A stretch of 27,731 nt of DNA from Gaiellasilicea sp045403015 (GTDB lineage: Bacteria > Actinomycetota > Thermoleophilia > Gaiellales > Gaiellaceae). Both the position numbers and the translations under genes were made by a program. The notes under the pieces were generated by a model, which was not told the DNA's origin, ran no database searches, and was given only the letters and a program-made list of their open reading frames with translations. The stretch covers positions 1 to 27,731 of the forward strand of contig JAXIPI010000024.1 of assembly GCA_045403015.1 (NCBI GenBank). The letters run 5' to 3'. This document shows positions 15,110 through 23,726 of the stretch, one piece after another. How positions within the stretch are numbered: position 1 is the stretch's first letter; every line of letters begins with the position of its first letter.

Positions 15110-18052
15110 ATGGACTTCCGCGTACTCGGGCCGCTCGAAGCGGTAGCCGAAGGGCAAGTCGTCGCGCTGGAGGCGGCGAAGCCACGCGCCCTCCTGGCGA
15201 TCTTGCTCCTGCACGCGAACGAGCCCGTGGCAACCGACCGGCTGATCGAGAATCTCTGGGCTGGTCGCCCGCCGGCCACGGCCGCGAAGGTCCTTCAGAC
15301 GTACGTCTCCCAGCTCCGCAAAGCGCTCGCCGCTGATGCGATCGTCACCGGTCCGGCGGGCTACGCACTCCGCGTCGACCCGGGTCGTGTCGATCTCCAC
15401 CGCTTCGAGGCACTCTTGACCGATGCCCGAGAGGCCGAGCCAGCCGGCGCAGCCGCGCTCCTGCGAGAAGCCCTTGCGCTCTGGCGCGGCCCGCCACTCG
15501 CCGATTTCGCCTACGCGCCATGGGCGCAGGGTGAGATCGGTCGACTGGCGGAGCTTCACCTCTCCGCGGTCGAGGATCGGATCGATGCGGATCTCGCTCT
15601 CGGCCGGCACGGCGAGCTGGTCGGCGAGCTGGAGCGCCTCGTAGTCGAGCACCCATTGTCAGAGCGCATGCGCGGCCAGCTGATGCTCGCTCTCTACCGA
15701 TCGGGGAGGCAGGTGGAAGCTCTGGAGGCCTACCGGTCGGCGCGGGAGACGCTGGTGGAGACACTCGGGATCGAGCCGGGGTCGGCGTTGCGCCGCCTCG
15801 AGCGGGCGATTCTCACTCATGATCCGGAGCTGGACGTCGCGGTGCCGCCTCCGGAGATCGGGCCGGCACCAAGCCTGCGGCCGCGATCGACCTCCTTCGT
15901 CGGCCGCAGGCGCGAGCTGCGTGAGCTGCGTGCGCTGCTGAGTCAAGTCGATGTGCGACTTCTGACCCTGACGGGAGCGGGCGGAACGGGTAAGACGCGC
16001 CTTGCAGTCGAGGCGGCAGCCGGCCTCGGCGACGCTTTCCCAGACGGCGTGGTGCTGGTCGAGCTTGCGCCGATCGTGGACGCCGATCTCGTAGCTGCGG
16101 CGATGGTCGACACGTTTGGTCTGGCACAGCTACCGGGGAGCGATTCGGCCGAGGTGCTGGTCGCATACCTCCGCGCCCGGCGGGCGCTGCTGGTGCTCGA
16201 CAACTTCGAGCACGTGCTGGAAGCGGCACCGCTGCTCGCGAACCTGGTGGTAGGTGCGCCCGGGGTGACGTTCCTGGTCACCAGCCGCGTGCCGTTGGAC
16301 ATCTCCGACGAGCGGATCTACGCGGTCAAGGCGCTCGAGCTTCCCGACACGTCTCGTCCTTTCGAACTCGGTCGTCTCCGACGTACGGAAGCGGTACGAC
16401 TGTTCGCCGCTCGCGCACGCGATGCGCGGCCCGACTTCGAGCTCTCAGAGTCGAACGCCGATTCGGTCGGAGAGCTCTGCGTGCGCCTGGACGGGCTGCC
16501 GCTTGCACTCGAGTTGGCCGCCGCACGGATCAAGCTGCTCGCGCCGGGCGACATCCTCGTACGCCTGGGCCAGAGGCTCGAATTCCTGAAGGCCGAGCCG
16601 GGCGCAGGCGTACCCGAGCGGCACCGGACGTTACGCGCCGCGATCGAGTGGAGCTACGACCTCCTGACCGAGGACGAGCAGTCGCTCTTCACGAGCCTCG
16701 CCGTCTTCGTCGGCGGCTTCACACTGGAAGGCGCCGAGGCGATCGCCGGCGACATCGACGTCGACGTCCTCGACGGTGTGGAGTCGCTCCTGAACAACAA
16801 TCTGCTGCGCACCGAGCGAATCGCCGGCGGCGAGCCGCGGTTCGGAATGCTGGAGACTATTCGCGAGTATGCGCTCGAGCGGCTGGCCGAGCGCGGCGAC
16901 GGCGAGGCGGTGCAGCGCCGCCATGCGAACTTCTACGTTCTCCTCGCTGAGAAGGCCGATCCCGGCCTCTTCGGTCCGCAGCAACTCAGTTGGCTCGAGC
17001 GGCTCGACGCCGAGTTCGCCAACATCTGCGGTGCGCTGACATGGTCAGCAGAGAGCGCGGAGGCGGAGGCCGGCTTGCGTATCGGCAGCGCCCTCTGGCG
17101 CTACTGGCAACTGCGAGGGTCCAACAGAGAGGGCCGTGAGCGCCTGGAGCTGCTGCTGTCCAGCCGCGCTGGTTCGAACGCCGCGCGGGCCAAGGCGCAG
17201 TGGGTGGTTGCAAGCCTCGCCAGCCCGCAGGGCGACCACGAGACGGTGTGTCGGCTCGTAGAGGCGAGCCTTCCCGTTCATCGGGCGCTTGGAGACGACG
17301 TGGTCGTCGCGATCTCACTTGGCCTCCTGGGCTTGTCGGTTCTGGCGCAGGGCGACGTGAAGCGAGCGCGCGCCCTTACGGAGGAAGGGCTCGAAATCGC
17401 GCGCGGCACCCGCGATCTCTCGACCGAGGCAATGCTCCTTGCGAATGTCGGCGTCGTCCTTGCCGCGACCGGGAATCTCGATGAGGCCGAGCACGCGCTC
17501 GAGGAGAGTGTGGACGCGGCGCGTCGGCTCGGAAACCTACGCAGCGTCGGGAACTGGCTCAGGGCACTCGGGTCGATCTCGCTCGCTCGACACGACTACG
17601 CGCGGGCGCAGCTGCGCTTCGAGGAGAGTCTTGCCGTGGGACGCACGCTCGGCGACCGGTGGGAGATCGCTCACTCGCTCTCGAACCTTGCGCTCGTTGC
17701 GCTGGAGGAGCGGGACGAGAACGCAGCGCACGCAATGCTCGCGGAGAGCACCGCGATCGAGCGTGAGTCTGGTGATCGGCTCGGCCTGGCGGGCAACCTG
17801 GAGATGTTCGCGAGGTTGGCTGTCGCACAGGGTCGCCCGGCGCGCGCCTGCCGCCTCGAGGCGTGCGCAGGCGTGCTCCGCGAGTCCGTGGGCTTCGACG
17901 CATTCGAGGTCGGGTGGCCCGATCCCGCAGCGAACGTCGGCCACCTCCGTGCCGTACTCGGCGACGACGCACTCGCCGAGGCGTGGGAGCAGGGATGTGC
18001 GATGACGTTGGACGAGTCACTCGGCTACGCGCTGGCGCAGGATCGCACGTAG
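15110..18052 (+). CDS. AfsR/SARP-type regulator (BTAD, NB-ARC ATPase, TPR)
   Basis: This 980-residue regulator has an OmpR-type winged helix at the N-terminus (about 1-95, starting MDFRVLGPLEAVAEG, with AKPRALLAILLLHANEPV and KVLQTYVSQLRKAL). A bacterial transcriptional activation domain follows (about 97-243, ending SALRRLERAILTHDP). The NB-ARC/AAA-like ATPase has the P-loop GAGGTGKT (Lys295), Walker B LLVLDNFEH (Asp364) and GLPLALELAAARI. A long helical TPR-like region fills about 640-980. ATG 15110 is preferred because the conserved domain starts exactly there. Such proteins bind direct repeats near target promoters after an ATP- or ligand-driven change. No LuxR-type helix-turn-helix is seen at the C-terminus. 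It stands alone, divergent from the broken glycine-rich gene, so its target is unknown. Confidence 0.92.
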   Translation: MDFRVLGPLEAVAEGQVVALEAAKPRALLAILLLHANEPVATDRLIENLWAGRPPATAAKVLQTYVSQLRKALAADAIVTGPAGYALRVDPGRVDLHRFEALLTDAREAEPAGAAALLREALALWRGPPLADFAYAPWAQGEIGRLAELHLSAVEDRIDADLALGRHGELVGELERLVVEHPLSERMRGQLMLALYRSGRQVEALEAYRSARETLVETLGIEPGSALRRLERAILTHDPELDVAVPPPEIGPAPSLRPRSTSFVGRRRELRELRALLSQVDVRLLTLTGAGGTGKTRLAVEAAAGLGDAFPDGVVLVELAPIVDADLVAAAMVDTFGLAQLPGSDSAEVLVAYLRARRALLVLDNFEHVLEAAPLLANLVVGAPGVTFLVTSRVPLDISDERIYAVKALELPDTSRPFELGRLRRTEAVRLFAARARDARPDFELSESNADSVGELCVRLDGLPLALELAAARIKLLAPGDILVRLGQRLEFLKAEPGAGVPERHRTLRAAIEWSYDLLTEDEQSLFTSLAVFVGGFTLEGAEAIAGDIDVDVLDGVESLLNNNLLRTERIAGGEPRFGMLETIREYALERLAERGDGEAVQRRHANFYVLLAEKADPGLFGPQQLSWLERLDAEFANICGALTWSAESAEAEAGLRIGSALWRYWQLRGSNREGRERLELLLSSRAGSNAARAKAQWVVASLASPQGDHETVCRLVEASLPVHRALGDDVVVAISLGLLGLSVLAQGDVKRARALTEEGLEIARGTRDLSTEAMLLANVGVVLAATGNLDEAEHALEESVDAARRLGNLRSVGNWLRALGSISLARHDYARAQLRFEESLAVGRTLGDRWEIAHSLSNLALVALEERDENAAHAMLAESTAIERESGDRLGLAGNLEMFARLAVAQGRPARACRLEACAGVLRESVGFDAFEVGWPDPAANVGHLRAVLGDDALAEAWEQGCAMTLDESLGYALAQDRT

Positions 18053-18061
18053 TCCTGCCGG

Positions 18062-18751
18062 TCACTCCTGCGTAGGAAGGTCTGTGTCGCGAAGCCGCTC
18101 GAGCCCGTCGAGGATCAGGTCGAGCCCGAACTCGAACTCGCTCTTGCCGCCGGGGCTGGAGGGGGCGATGTGCTGCTCGGCGTGCTCGATGATGTAGGGG
18201 TACTCGTCGGCGGGGATCCTCTGCATGAATCCCTCGGCCAGGTCGACGAGCTCCTCCTTGGTCTCGAACGGCATGCTCACCTGCCAGAGCGTAAAGCCGG
18301 TGATGTGGCTGTCCAGGGCGTGAAACGCGTGATGGGTCATGTCGGCCGAGAAGCCCGCCTCCCGGAACGTTCGGAGGACCGCCTCCATCCAGCGCAGCCG
18401 GTTCGGACTCGGCCTGGCTCTGCGCATCATCAGGCTGCACGACCAGCGGTGACGCACGAAGACGTCGTGGGAGGAGATCGCGGTCCGACGGATCGCTTCC
18501 TTCCAGTCGGTCTCGTCCGAAGGCACCTCGATCTGACTCGTCACCTCGTCGACGATGCCGTCCAGGAGGTCGTCCTTGTTGGCGACGTGGTGGTAGAGCG
18601 ACATCGCCTCGACCCCGAGCTCCTGGCCGAGTTTGCGCATGCTGAGCGACTCGAGCCCGCCTTCGTCGGCCAGCGCGATGGCGGCGCGCAGCACCCGCTC
18701 CCGGCTCAGCGGGACGCGCGGCTCCGGTTGTGGGGCGGGTTGCGTGGCCAT
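18062..18751 (-). CDS. TetR family repressor
   Basis: This 229-residue protein has an N-terminal TetR helix-turn-helix (about 15-65: RVLRAAIALADEGGLESLSMRKLGQELGVEAMSLY, then HHVANKDDLLDGIVDEV). Its C-terminal helical ligand domain resembles the TetR_C_1 (tetracycline repressor-like) type. It is convergent with the AfsR-type gene, only 9 bp apart, and divergent from the oxidoreductase gene. Three copies of a 13-bp motif lie in the 70-bp intergenic region, so it most likely represses the oxidoreductase and itself until a small hydrophobic inducer binds. Confidence 0.92.
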   Translation of the reverse strand: MATQPAPQPEPRVPLSRERVLRAAIALADEGGLESLSMRKLGQELGVEAMSLYHHVANKDDLLDGIVDEVTSQIEVPSDETDWKEAIRRTAISSHDVFVRHRWSCSLMMRRARPSPNRLRWMEAVLRTFREAGFSADMTHHAFHALDSHITGFTLWQVSMPFETKEELVDLAEGFMQRIPADEYPYIIEHAEQHIAPSSPGGKSEFEFGLDLILDGLERLRDTDLPTQE

Positions 18752-18754
18752 CGC

Positions 18755-18807
18755 TTGACAAGCTTACGGCGTACGTTTACCTTACGCCATAAGCTTACAC
18801 CGTACGT
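18755..18807 (+). promoter_or_regulatory. Promoter with three TetR-type operator repeats
   Basis: TTGACA at 18755-18760 and TACCTT at 18778-18783 (17-nt spacer) form a good sigma-70-like promoter for the oxidoreductase gene. Three related 13-mers overlap it: CTTACGGCGTACG (18763-18775), CTTACGCCATAAG (18781-18793) and CTTACACCGTACG (18794-18806). The outer two belong to a 17-bp direct repeat AAGCTTAC(GG/AC)CGTACGT starting at 18760 and 18791, a distance of 31 bp or about three helical turns. The middle copy is a near-palindrome. This is a convincing operator region for the adjacent TetR protein. Confidence 0.7.
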
Positions 18808-18821
18808 GAGAGGAGAGGTCG

Positions 18822-19844
18822 ATGTCGGTCATGCCACTACGTCAGGAGAGGACGATGCCGAGTCAGGGAACCACGATGAACGCGATCGTCTCCGCTCGGT
18901 ACGGCCTCGACGCGCTCGAGCTCCGCGAGCTGGACAAGCCGGTGATCGAGGATCATCAGGTGCTGGTGCGCGTGCACGCATCGTCTGTCAATCCCGCCGA
19001 GTGGTATCGGGTGACCGGCCCCCTCTTCGCACGGCTGTTCGGAAGCGGGCTGCGCCGGCCCAAGAGCCCGGTGGTCGGGGGCGACATGGCAGGGACGGTC
19101 GAGGTCGTGGGCAAGGACGTCGAGGAGTTTCAACCGGGTGACGAGGTGTTCGGCACGACGCTCGGCGCCTGGGCCGAATACGCGCCTGGCCGTGAGCCGC
19201 GCCTGGTGCGCAAACCGGCCAACGCGACGTTCGAGGAAGCTGCGGCGGTGCCGGTCGCGGCGACGACCGCCCTCCAGGCACTCCGCGACCACGGGCGAGT
19301 CCAGCCTGGGCAGAAGGTTCTGATCAACGGCGCGTCCGGCGGCGTCGGCACCTACGCCGTGCAGCTCGCAAAGTGGTTGGGAGCAGAGGTGACCGCCGTC
19401 TGCAGCACGGGCAACGTGGAGACGGCGCGATCGCTCGGTGCAGACCACGTCGTCGACTACACGCAGGAGGACTTCACGCGGCGCGGCGACCGCCACGATG
19501 TGATGATCGACATCGCCGGCAGCCGGCCCTTCAGGGCGTTCAGGCGGGTGCTGACACCCGAGGCGATGGTGGTGATCGTCGGAGCAAAGTTCCCGGCGAA
19601 CAAGGGGCTCGGACCTCTGTCTCACATCATCGGAACGCGTGTGGCCTCACTGGGCAGGAGCCAGACGGTCAAGTTCTTCGTCGCGAAGATCAACAAGGAG
19701 GATCTCCTCGTCCTGCAGGAGCTGCTCGAAGCCGGGAAGATGAGATCCGTGATCGACAGACGCTATGAGCTGAGTGAGACGCTTGACGCGATGCGGTATC
19801 TCGGCGAGGGACACGCCCGCGGGAAGGTCGTCATCACCGTTTGA
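18822..19844 (+). CDS. MDR-family zinc-type alcohol dehydrogenase-like (quinone) oxidoreductase
   Basis: This protein (up to 340 residues) belongs to the medium-chain dehydrogenase/reductase family. It has a GroES-like N-terminal half (VNPAEWYRVTG, GGDMAGTVEVVG, FQPGDEVFGTT) and a Rossmann half with the NADPH-binding motif INGASGGVGTYAVQLAKWLGAEV and the repeat LGADHVVDYT. The zinc-ligand cysteines of classical alcohol dehydrogenases are absent, so it fits the quinone/enone reductase branch, which reduces reactive quinones or unsaturated carbonyls with NADPH. Three starts are possible: ATG 18822 (AGGAGAGG at 18810), ATG 18855 (AGGAG at 18844) and ATG 18876, where family similarity begins. It is controlled by the divergent TetR and overlaps the M20 gene. 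Confidence 0.92.
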   Translation: MSVMPLRQERTMPSQGTTMNAIVSARYGLDALELRELDKPVIEDHQVLVRVHASSVNPAEWYRVTGPLFARLFGSGLRRPKSPVVGGDMAGTVEVVGKDVEEFQPGDEVFGTTLGAWAEYAPGREPRLVRKPANATFEEAAAVPVAATTALQALRDHGRVQPGQKVLINGASGGVGTYAVQLAKWLGAEVTAVCSTGNVETARSLGADHVVDYTQEDFTRRGDRHDVMIDIAGSRPFRAFRRVLTPEAMVVIVGAKFPANKGLGPLSHIIGTRVASLGRSQTVKFFVAKINKEDLLVLQELLEAGKMRSVIDRRYELSETLDAMRYLGEGHARGKVVITV

Positions 19845-20977
19845 GCGTCGACGCGGAGCGGCTGCGCGACCTGACCCTGGAGCTCGTCTCGGTCGAGAGC
19901 CCGACCGGCGACACGGCCGAGGTCGCGCGGCTCTACGGACGGAGGCTCGAGGAGTACGGGCTGGAGGTCGAGCTGCTCGAGGAGCGCTTCCCGGCGACGC
20001 CGATCGTGGTCGGCCGGCTGCGGGGCGATGAGCCGGGGCCGACGGTCGTCTTGAACGGCCATCTCGACACGGTGCCGATCCCGCACGAGCCTGCGCGGGT
20101 CGACGGCGGGACGATCTACGGGCGCGGCACGGCGGACATGAAGGGCGCGCTCGCCTGTGCGGCCGAGGCGGCGCGGGTGCTGGCCGAGCGAGGGTCGTTC
20201 CCGGGCGAGCTGGTGATCGTCGCGATTGGGATGCACGAGGCGCCGGGCGGCCGCGGCGAGGACCTGACGTATCTCCTCGGCGAGCGCGGCTTCACGGCCG
20301 ACCTGGGAGTCGTCTGCGAGCTCGGCGGCCCGACGCTCCCGGTCGCGCACCCGGGCTGTGCGACCTTCGCGATCACGGTCCGGCGCGAGGGCATGGTCAC
20401 GCACGAGCTGCAGACGGCGGCCGGCACGCCGAACCCGATCGTCGTCGCCGCCAGGGTGATCGAGGCGATCCGCGCGCGCACCGAGGAGCTGGCCGCGGTC
20501 GAGCACGAGTGGGTCGGGCCGGAGACGTATTTCCTCGGCGAGGTGCACGGCGGCGACTTCTACAATCGCTATCCGGTGGGCTGCCGGCTCGTCGGCACGC
20601 GCCGCTGGGCACCGGGGAACACGCTGGCGAAGGTGGAGGAGGAGTTCGAGGCGCTGCTGGCGCCGATCGCGGCGGAGTCCGGCTGCGCGATCGAGCTCGA
20701 CTTGCAACTCGTGCGCGGAGCGTACGAGATCGATCCCGAGCACAGGCTCGCCGTCGCGCTGCGCGATGCGTACCACGACGTCACAGGGCAGGAGCTGCCG
20801 CTGACCGGCGTGAAGCTCGTCGCCGACGGCGCGATGTTCAACGCGGCGGGGATCCCGACCGTCTACCACGGCCCGACGGGCACGGGCGCGCACGGTGACG
20901 TCGAGTCGATCGAAGTCGCAGAGCTCGTGCGGGCGACCCAGGTCTATCTCGCTCTGCTGGAGCGTCTCTGGGCGTAA
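19841..20977 (+). CDS. M20 family peptidase/deacylase (ArgE/DapE-like)
   Basis: This 378-residue zinc hydrolase starts at TTG 19841, overlapping the previous stop (TTGA). Metal ligands can be followed: His74 and Asp76 (NGHLDTVP), Asp99 (GRGTADMKG), Glu133, Glu160 (CELGG) and a late His in GTGAHGDVES. The usual catalytic Glu-Glu pair reads His132-Glu133 (MHEAPGG) here, so the general-base Glu appears to be replaced by His. His188 (VTHEL) lies where the lid domain His sits. Family members cleave N-acyl or carbamoyl amino acids and dipeptides. An N-carbamoyl amino acid hydrolase would suit the hydantoinase-like operon upstream, but this gene lies outside it and is coupled to the oxidoreductase. 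Its role is open. Confidence 0.88.
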   Translation: MSVDAERLRDLTLELVSVESPTGDTAEVARLYGRRLEEYGLEVELLEERFPATPIVVGRLRGDEPGPTVVLNGHLDTVPIPHEPARVDGGTIYGRGTADMKGALACAAEAARVLAERGSFPGELVIVAIGMHEAPGGRGEDLTYLLGERGFTADLGVVCELGGPTLPVAHPGCATFAITVRREGMVTHELQTAAGTPNPIVVAARVIEAIRARTEELAAVEHEWVGPETYFLGEVHGGDFYNRYPVGCRLVGTRRWAPGNTLAKVEEEFEALLAPIAAESGCAIELDLQLVRGAYEIDPEHRLAVALRDAYHDVTGQELPLTGVKLVADGAMFNAAGIPTVYHGPTGTGAHGDVESIEVAELVRATQVYLALLERLWA

Positions 20978-20984
20978 GATCGAC

Positions 20985-21012
20985 TTGACGATTATTCGAA
21001 TAATCGTATAAT
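20985..21012 (+). promoter_or_regulatory. Strong promoter with 20-bp palindromic operator (leaderless fic mRNA)
   Basis: TTGACG (20985-20990) and a perfect TATAAT (21007-21012) are 16 nt apart. A perfect 20-bp palindrome, ACGATTATTCGAATAATCGT (20988-21007), fills the spacer. The ATG of the Fic gene at 21019 is exactly where transcription should start, so the mRNA is predicted to be leaderless. A protein bound to the palindrome would block RNA polymerase. The winged-helix end of the Fic protein is the obvious candidate for autorepression. Confidence 0.8.
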
Positions 21013-21018
21013 CACCTC

Positions 21019-22137
21019 ATGATCTTCTCGACTCCTCCCCTTACCGGACCGCTCGCGTCTGCACTTGCGGAGCTCGACATCCTCCGCGAGTCGCTCGGGA
21101 CACGTGTCGGGCAAGGCGGCCCCTGGCTCGGCTCCCTACGACGTCTTGTAAAAGCGACCTCTGCCGAGAGCTCGGTTTCAATCGAGGGGTATTCGGTCCC
21201 GGAGCGCGAGGCGGTCCCGATCGTCAGTGGGCCGAAAACCGCGGATGCGGGAGATGAGAATCAGCTCGCGCTCGCGGATTACGCACGCGCGATGGATCAC
21301 GTCGGCGTGATGGCAGACGACCCCGCGTTCGAGTGGCGCGAACGCGTGATCCTCGATCTGCACTTCGACGCGTGCTGGTTTCAGCGCGATAGGAACCCAG
21401 GGCGCTGGCGAGAGACGCCGATCCTCGTCACCGCACCGGAGGGCGGGGTTGCGTACCAGGCTCCCGACGCGGACCGCGTGGTGGCGCTCATGGGGGAGGT
21501 CGTTGCGTGGCTTCGCGAGGGCGATCTCGAGGCACATGTCGTCGTCCGCGCAGCAATGGCTCATTTGCACACGGTCTCGGTCCATCCGTTCCGGGACGGA
21601 AACGGCCGGATCTCGCGCATCGTTCAGTCACTCGTGCTCGCGCGCGAAGGGCTCCTCTCCCCGGAGTTCGCCTCAATCGAGGAGTACCTCGGCAGTCACA
21701 CGCGCGAGTACTACGACGTGCTTCGAGCTGTGCAGGGTGGGAGCTACCAGCCCGAGCGCGACGCAACCAGGTGGGTGCGCTTCTGCATCGATGCTCACAT
21801 CGAGCAAGCACGGCGGCGCATTCACCAGATCAGCGAGGCAGCGGCGCGCTGGACGTTCCTCGAGGATCTCGTAGAACGGCGCGGGTGGCCGGATCGGCTG
21901 GTGATAGCTCTGGAACAAAGCCTGATCGGAGGAACGGACCGGTCGACGTACGAGGCCGAGGCAGAAGTCTCGCCGGCGACCGCCAGCAACGACTTCCGTC
22001 GACTCGTCGATGCCGGGCTGATCGAGCAGACGGGCCGCGGCCGGTCGATCCGGTACCACGCTGCGCCGGAGCTTCGGGAGAGAGTCAACGCGGCGATCGC
22101 CGAGCGGCAGGCTGGCGACTCTTCGAGTCCGGCGTGA
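21019..22137 (+). CDS. Fic domain AMP-transferase with C-terminal winged helix
   Basis: This 372-residue protein has the full Fic active-site motif HPFRDGNGR (residues 189-197), with catalytic His189, Asp193 and Asn195. Fic enzymes move AMP, or another nucleotide group, from a nucleotide onto hydroxyl side chains of proteins. The N-terminal inhibitory motif SVSIEG (52-57, consensus S/T-x3-E-G/N) is present, so this is a self-inhibited class II Fic with Glu56 as the blocking residue. The C-terminal 80 residues (TYEAEAEVSPATASNDFRRLVDAGLIEQ) form a winged helix typical of these proteins. No separate antitoxin is needed. Base composition is less GC-rich than the neighbours. The stop overlaps the ligase start (GTGA), an unusual coupling. 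Confidence 0.94.
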   Translation: MIFSTPPLTGPLASALAELDILRESLGTRVGQGGPWLGSLRRLVKATSAESSVSIEGYSVPEREAVPIVSGPKTADAGDENQLALADYARAMDHVGVMADDPAFEWRERVILDLHFDACWFQRDRNPGRWRETPILVTAPEGGVAYQAPDADRVVALMGEVVAWLREGDLEAHVVVRAAMAHLHTVSVHPFRDGNGRISRIVQSLVLAREGLLSPEFASIEEYLGSHTREYYDVLRAVQGGSYQPERDATRWVRFCIDAHIEQARRRIHQISEAAARWTFLEDLVERRGWPDRLVIALEQSLIGGTDRSTYEAEAEVSPATASNDFRRLVDAGLIEQTGRGRSIRYHAAPELRERVNAAIAERQAGDSSSPA

Positions 22138-23633
22138 CCTACGACGAGCGCTACACGAGCTTCCGCTGGCGGGTGCCGGCGAAGGTGAACCTCGGCGTCG
22201 ACGTCTGCGAGCGCCACCCGCGCGACGCGGTCGCAATCGTGGTCACGGACGGGCGCGAGGTCACCCGTCGCGTCACCTTCGGCGAGCTCTCGGACGACTC
22301 GAACCGGCTCGCGAACGCGCTGCGGGCTCGCGGTGTCGGCCAGGGCGATCGCGTGGGGATCGCGCTGCCTCAGCGGCCGGAGACGGCGGTCGCGCACATC
22401 GCGACCTACAAGCTCGGCGCGATCGCTGTGCCGCTCTCGACCCGCTTCGGCCCGGACGCGATGGCTGTCCGGCTCGGCGACGCCGAGCCTGCCGTCGTGC
22501 TCGCCGACCGCGAGCTCGAGGGAGTGGAGACGATCGACGTCGAGCGCGAGGTGCCGACGCTGCTTGCGGCGGCCTCCGATCGGTTCGAGCCGGTTGCGAC
22601 TGCCGCCAACGCGCCGGCGCTGATCGTCTACACCTCGGGCACCACCGGCCCGCCGAAAGGCGCGCTCCTCCCCCACCACGTCCTGTACGGCCACCTACCG
22701 GGGTTCGAGCTTTCGCACGACTTCTTCCCGCAGCCGGACGACCTGATCTGGTCGCCCGCAGACTGGGCGTGGATGGGCGGCCTCTTCGACGTCCTGATGC
22801 CGGGCCTCTACCACGGCCGTCCGGTGCTCGCGTTCCAGACGACGAAGTTCGACCCCGAGCTGACGTTCGACCTGATCCCGCGGCTCGCCGTGCGCAACGT
22901 CTTCATGCCGGCGACGGCGCTGCGGATGATGGCGGCGCACGACGGCCCAGCGCTGTCGCTGCGGACGCTCGCGAGCGGCGGCGAGATGGTCGGAGAGGAG
23001 ACGGCGGCGTGGTGCTCGGAGCGGCTGGGCGCGAGGCTGAACGAGTTCTATGGCCAGACGGAGGCGAACCTGTTGATCGGCAACTGCAAGGCGTGGCCGG
23101 CGAAGCCCGGCTCGATGGGCAGGGTGTACCCGGGCCACGAGCTACGCCTGATCGAGGGCGAGGTAGCGGTGCGAGTCGAAAGCGATCCCGTCGTCTTCCT
23201 CGGCTACTGGCGGAATCCGGAGGCGACAGCCGAGAAGGTGCGCGACGGCTGGCTGCACACGGGCGACCTGGCCGAGGTCGACGACGAGGGCTACTTCAAG
23301 TTTGTGGGCCGCACGGACGACCTGATCTCGAGCGCCGGCCACCGCATCGGCCCAGGCGAGATCGAGGAGTGCCTGATCCGTCACCCGTCGGTCACGCTGG
23401 CAGCAGTGATCGGAATCCCGGACGAACTCCGCGGCGAGGCGATCAAGGCGTTCGTCGTCGCAACGTCACGGTCGGACGAGCTGGCGGCCGAGTTGAAGGC
23501 GCTGGTCCGCGAGCGCCTAGCCGCGTACGAAGTCCCGCGCGAGATCGAGTTCGTCGACGAGCTTCCTTTGACCACATCCGGGAAGATTCGTCGCCACGAG
23601 CTACGCAACGCGCGCGACTCGCGCAATGGCTAG
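22134..23633 (+). CDS. AMP-binding acyl-CoA synthetase
   Basis: This 499-residue ANL-superfamily ligase activates a carboxylic acid with ATP to an acyl-adenylate and then forms the CoA thioester. It contains YTSGTTGPPKGA (about 166-177), WSPADWAWMGGL, YGQTEAN, WLHTGDLAEVDDEGYFKFVGRTDDLIS (hinge region), GHRIGPGEIEECL and the C-terminal catalytic Lys484 in TTSGKIRRHE. The segments resemble medium-chain (ACSM-type) or acetyl-CoA-synthetase-like enzymes; the acid used is unknown. GTG 22134 overlaps the Fic stop. Its 3' end is repeated at 24778-25104. A strong hairpin terminator follows. Confidence 0.93.
   Translation: MTYDERYTSFRWRVPAKVNLGVDVCERHPRDAVAIVVTDGREVTRRVTFGELSDDSNRLANALRARGVGQGDRVGIALPQRPETAVAHIATYKLGAIAVPLSTRFGPDAMAVRLGDAEPAVVLADRELEGVETIDVEREVPTLLAAASDRFEPVATAANAPALIVYTSGTTGPPKGALLPHHVLYGHLPGFELSHDFFPQPDDLIWSPADWAWMGGLFDVLMPGLYHGRPVLAFQTTKFDPELTFDLIPRLAVRNVFMPATALRMMAAHDGPALSLRTLASGGEMVGEETAAWCSERLGARLNEFYGQTEANLLIGNCKAWPAKPGSMGRVYPGHELRLIEGEVAVRVESDPVVFLGYWRNPEATAEKVRDGWLHTGDLAEVDDEGYFKFVGRTDDLISSAGHRIGPGEIEECLIRHPSVTLAAVIGIPDELRGEAIKAFVVATSRSDELAAELKALVRERLAAYEVPREIEFVDELPLTTSGKIRRHELRNARDSRNG
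23280..23606 (+). repeat. Direct repeat copy A (3' end of the acyl-CoA synthetase)
   Basis: This part of the intact synthetase gene is repeated without gaps at a constant offset of 1498 nt (24778-25104). The first 95 nt are identical in both copies; the remaining roughly 230 nt differ at about 48 positions by my count. Confidence 0.9.
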
Positions 23634-23673
23634 GACCACCGTGCGGCCAGATCCCAGTTACGCGAGGTGGGCC

Positions 23674-23709
23674 GGGGCCGCCGGTTTCGCGGCGGCCCCG
23701 TCCCTTTCT
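23674..23709 (+). terminator. Rho-independent-type terminator
   Basis: GGGGCCGCCG (23674-23683) and CGGCGGCCCC (23690-23699) form a perfect 10-bp stem with the 6-nt loop GTTTCG, followed by GTCCCTTTCT. It lies 40 nt after the synthetase stop and just beyond the end of the convergent collagen-like gene, so it may serve both, though the T-rich tail favours the plus strand. Confidence 0.8.
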
Positions 23710-23726
23710 GCAGCCCGTGGTTTTCT

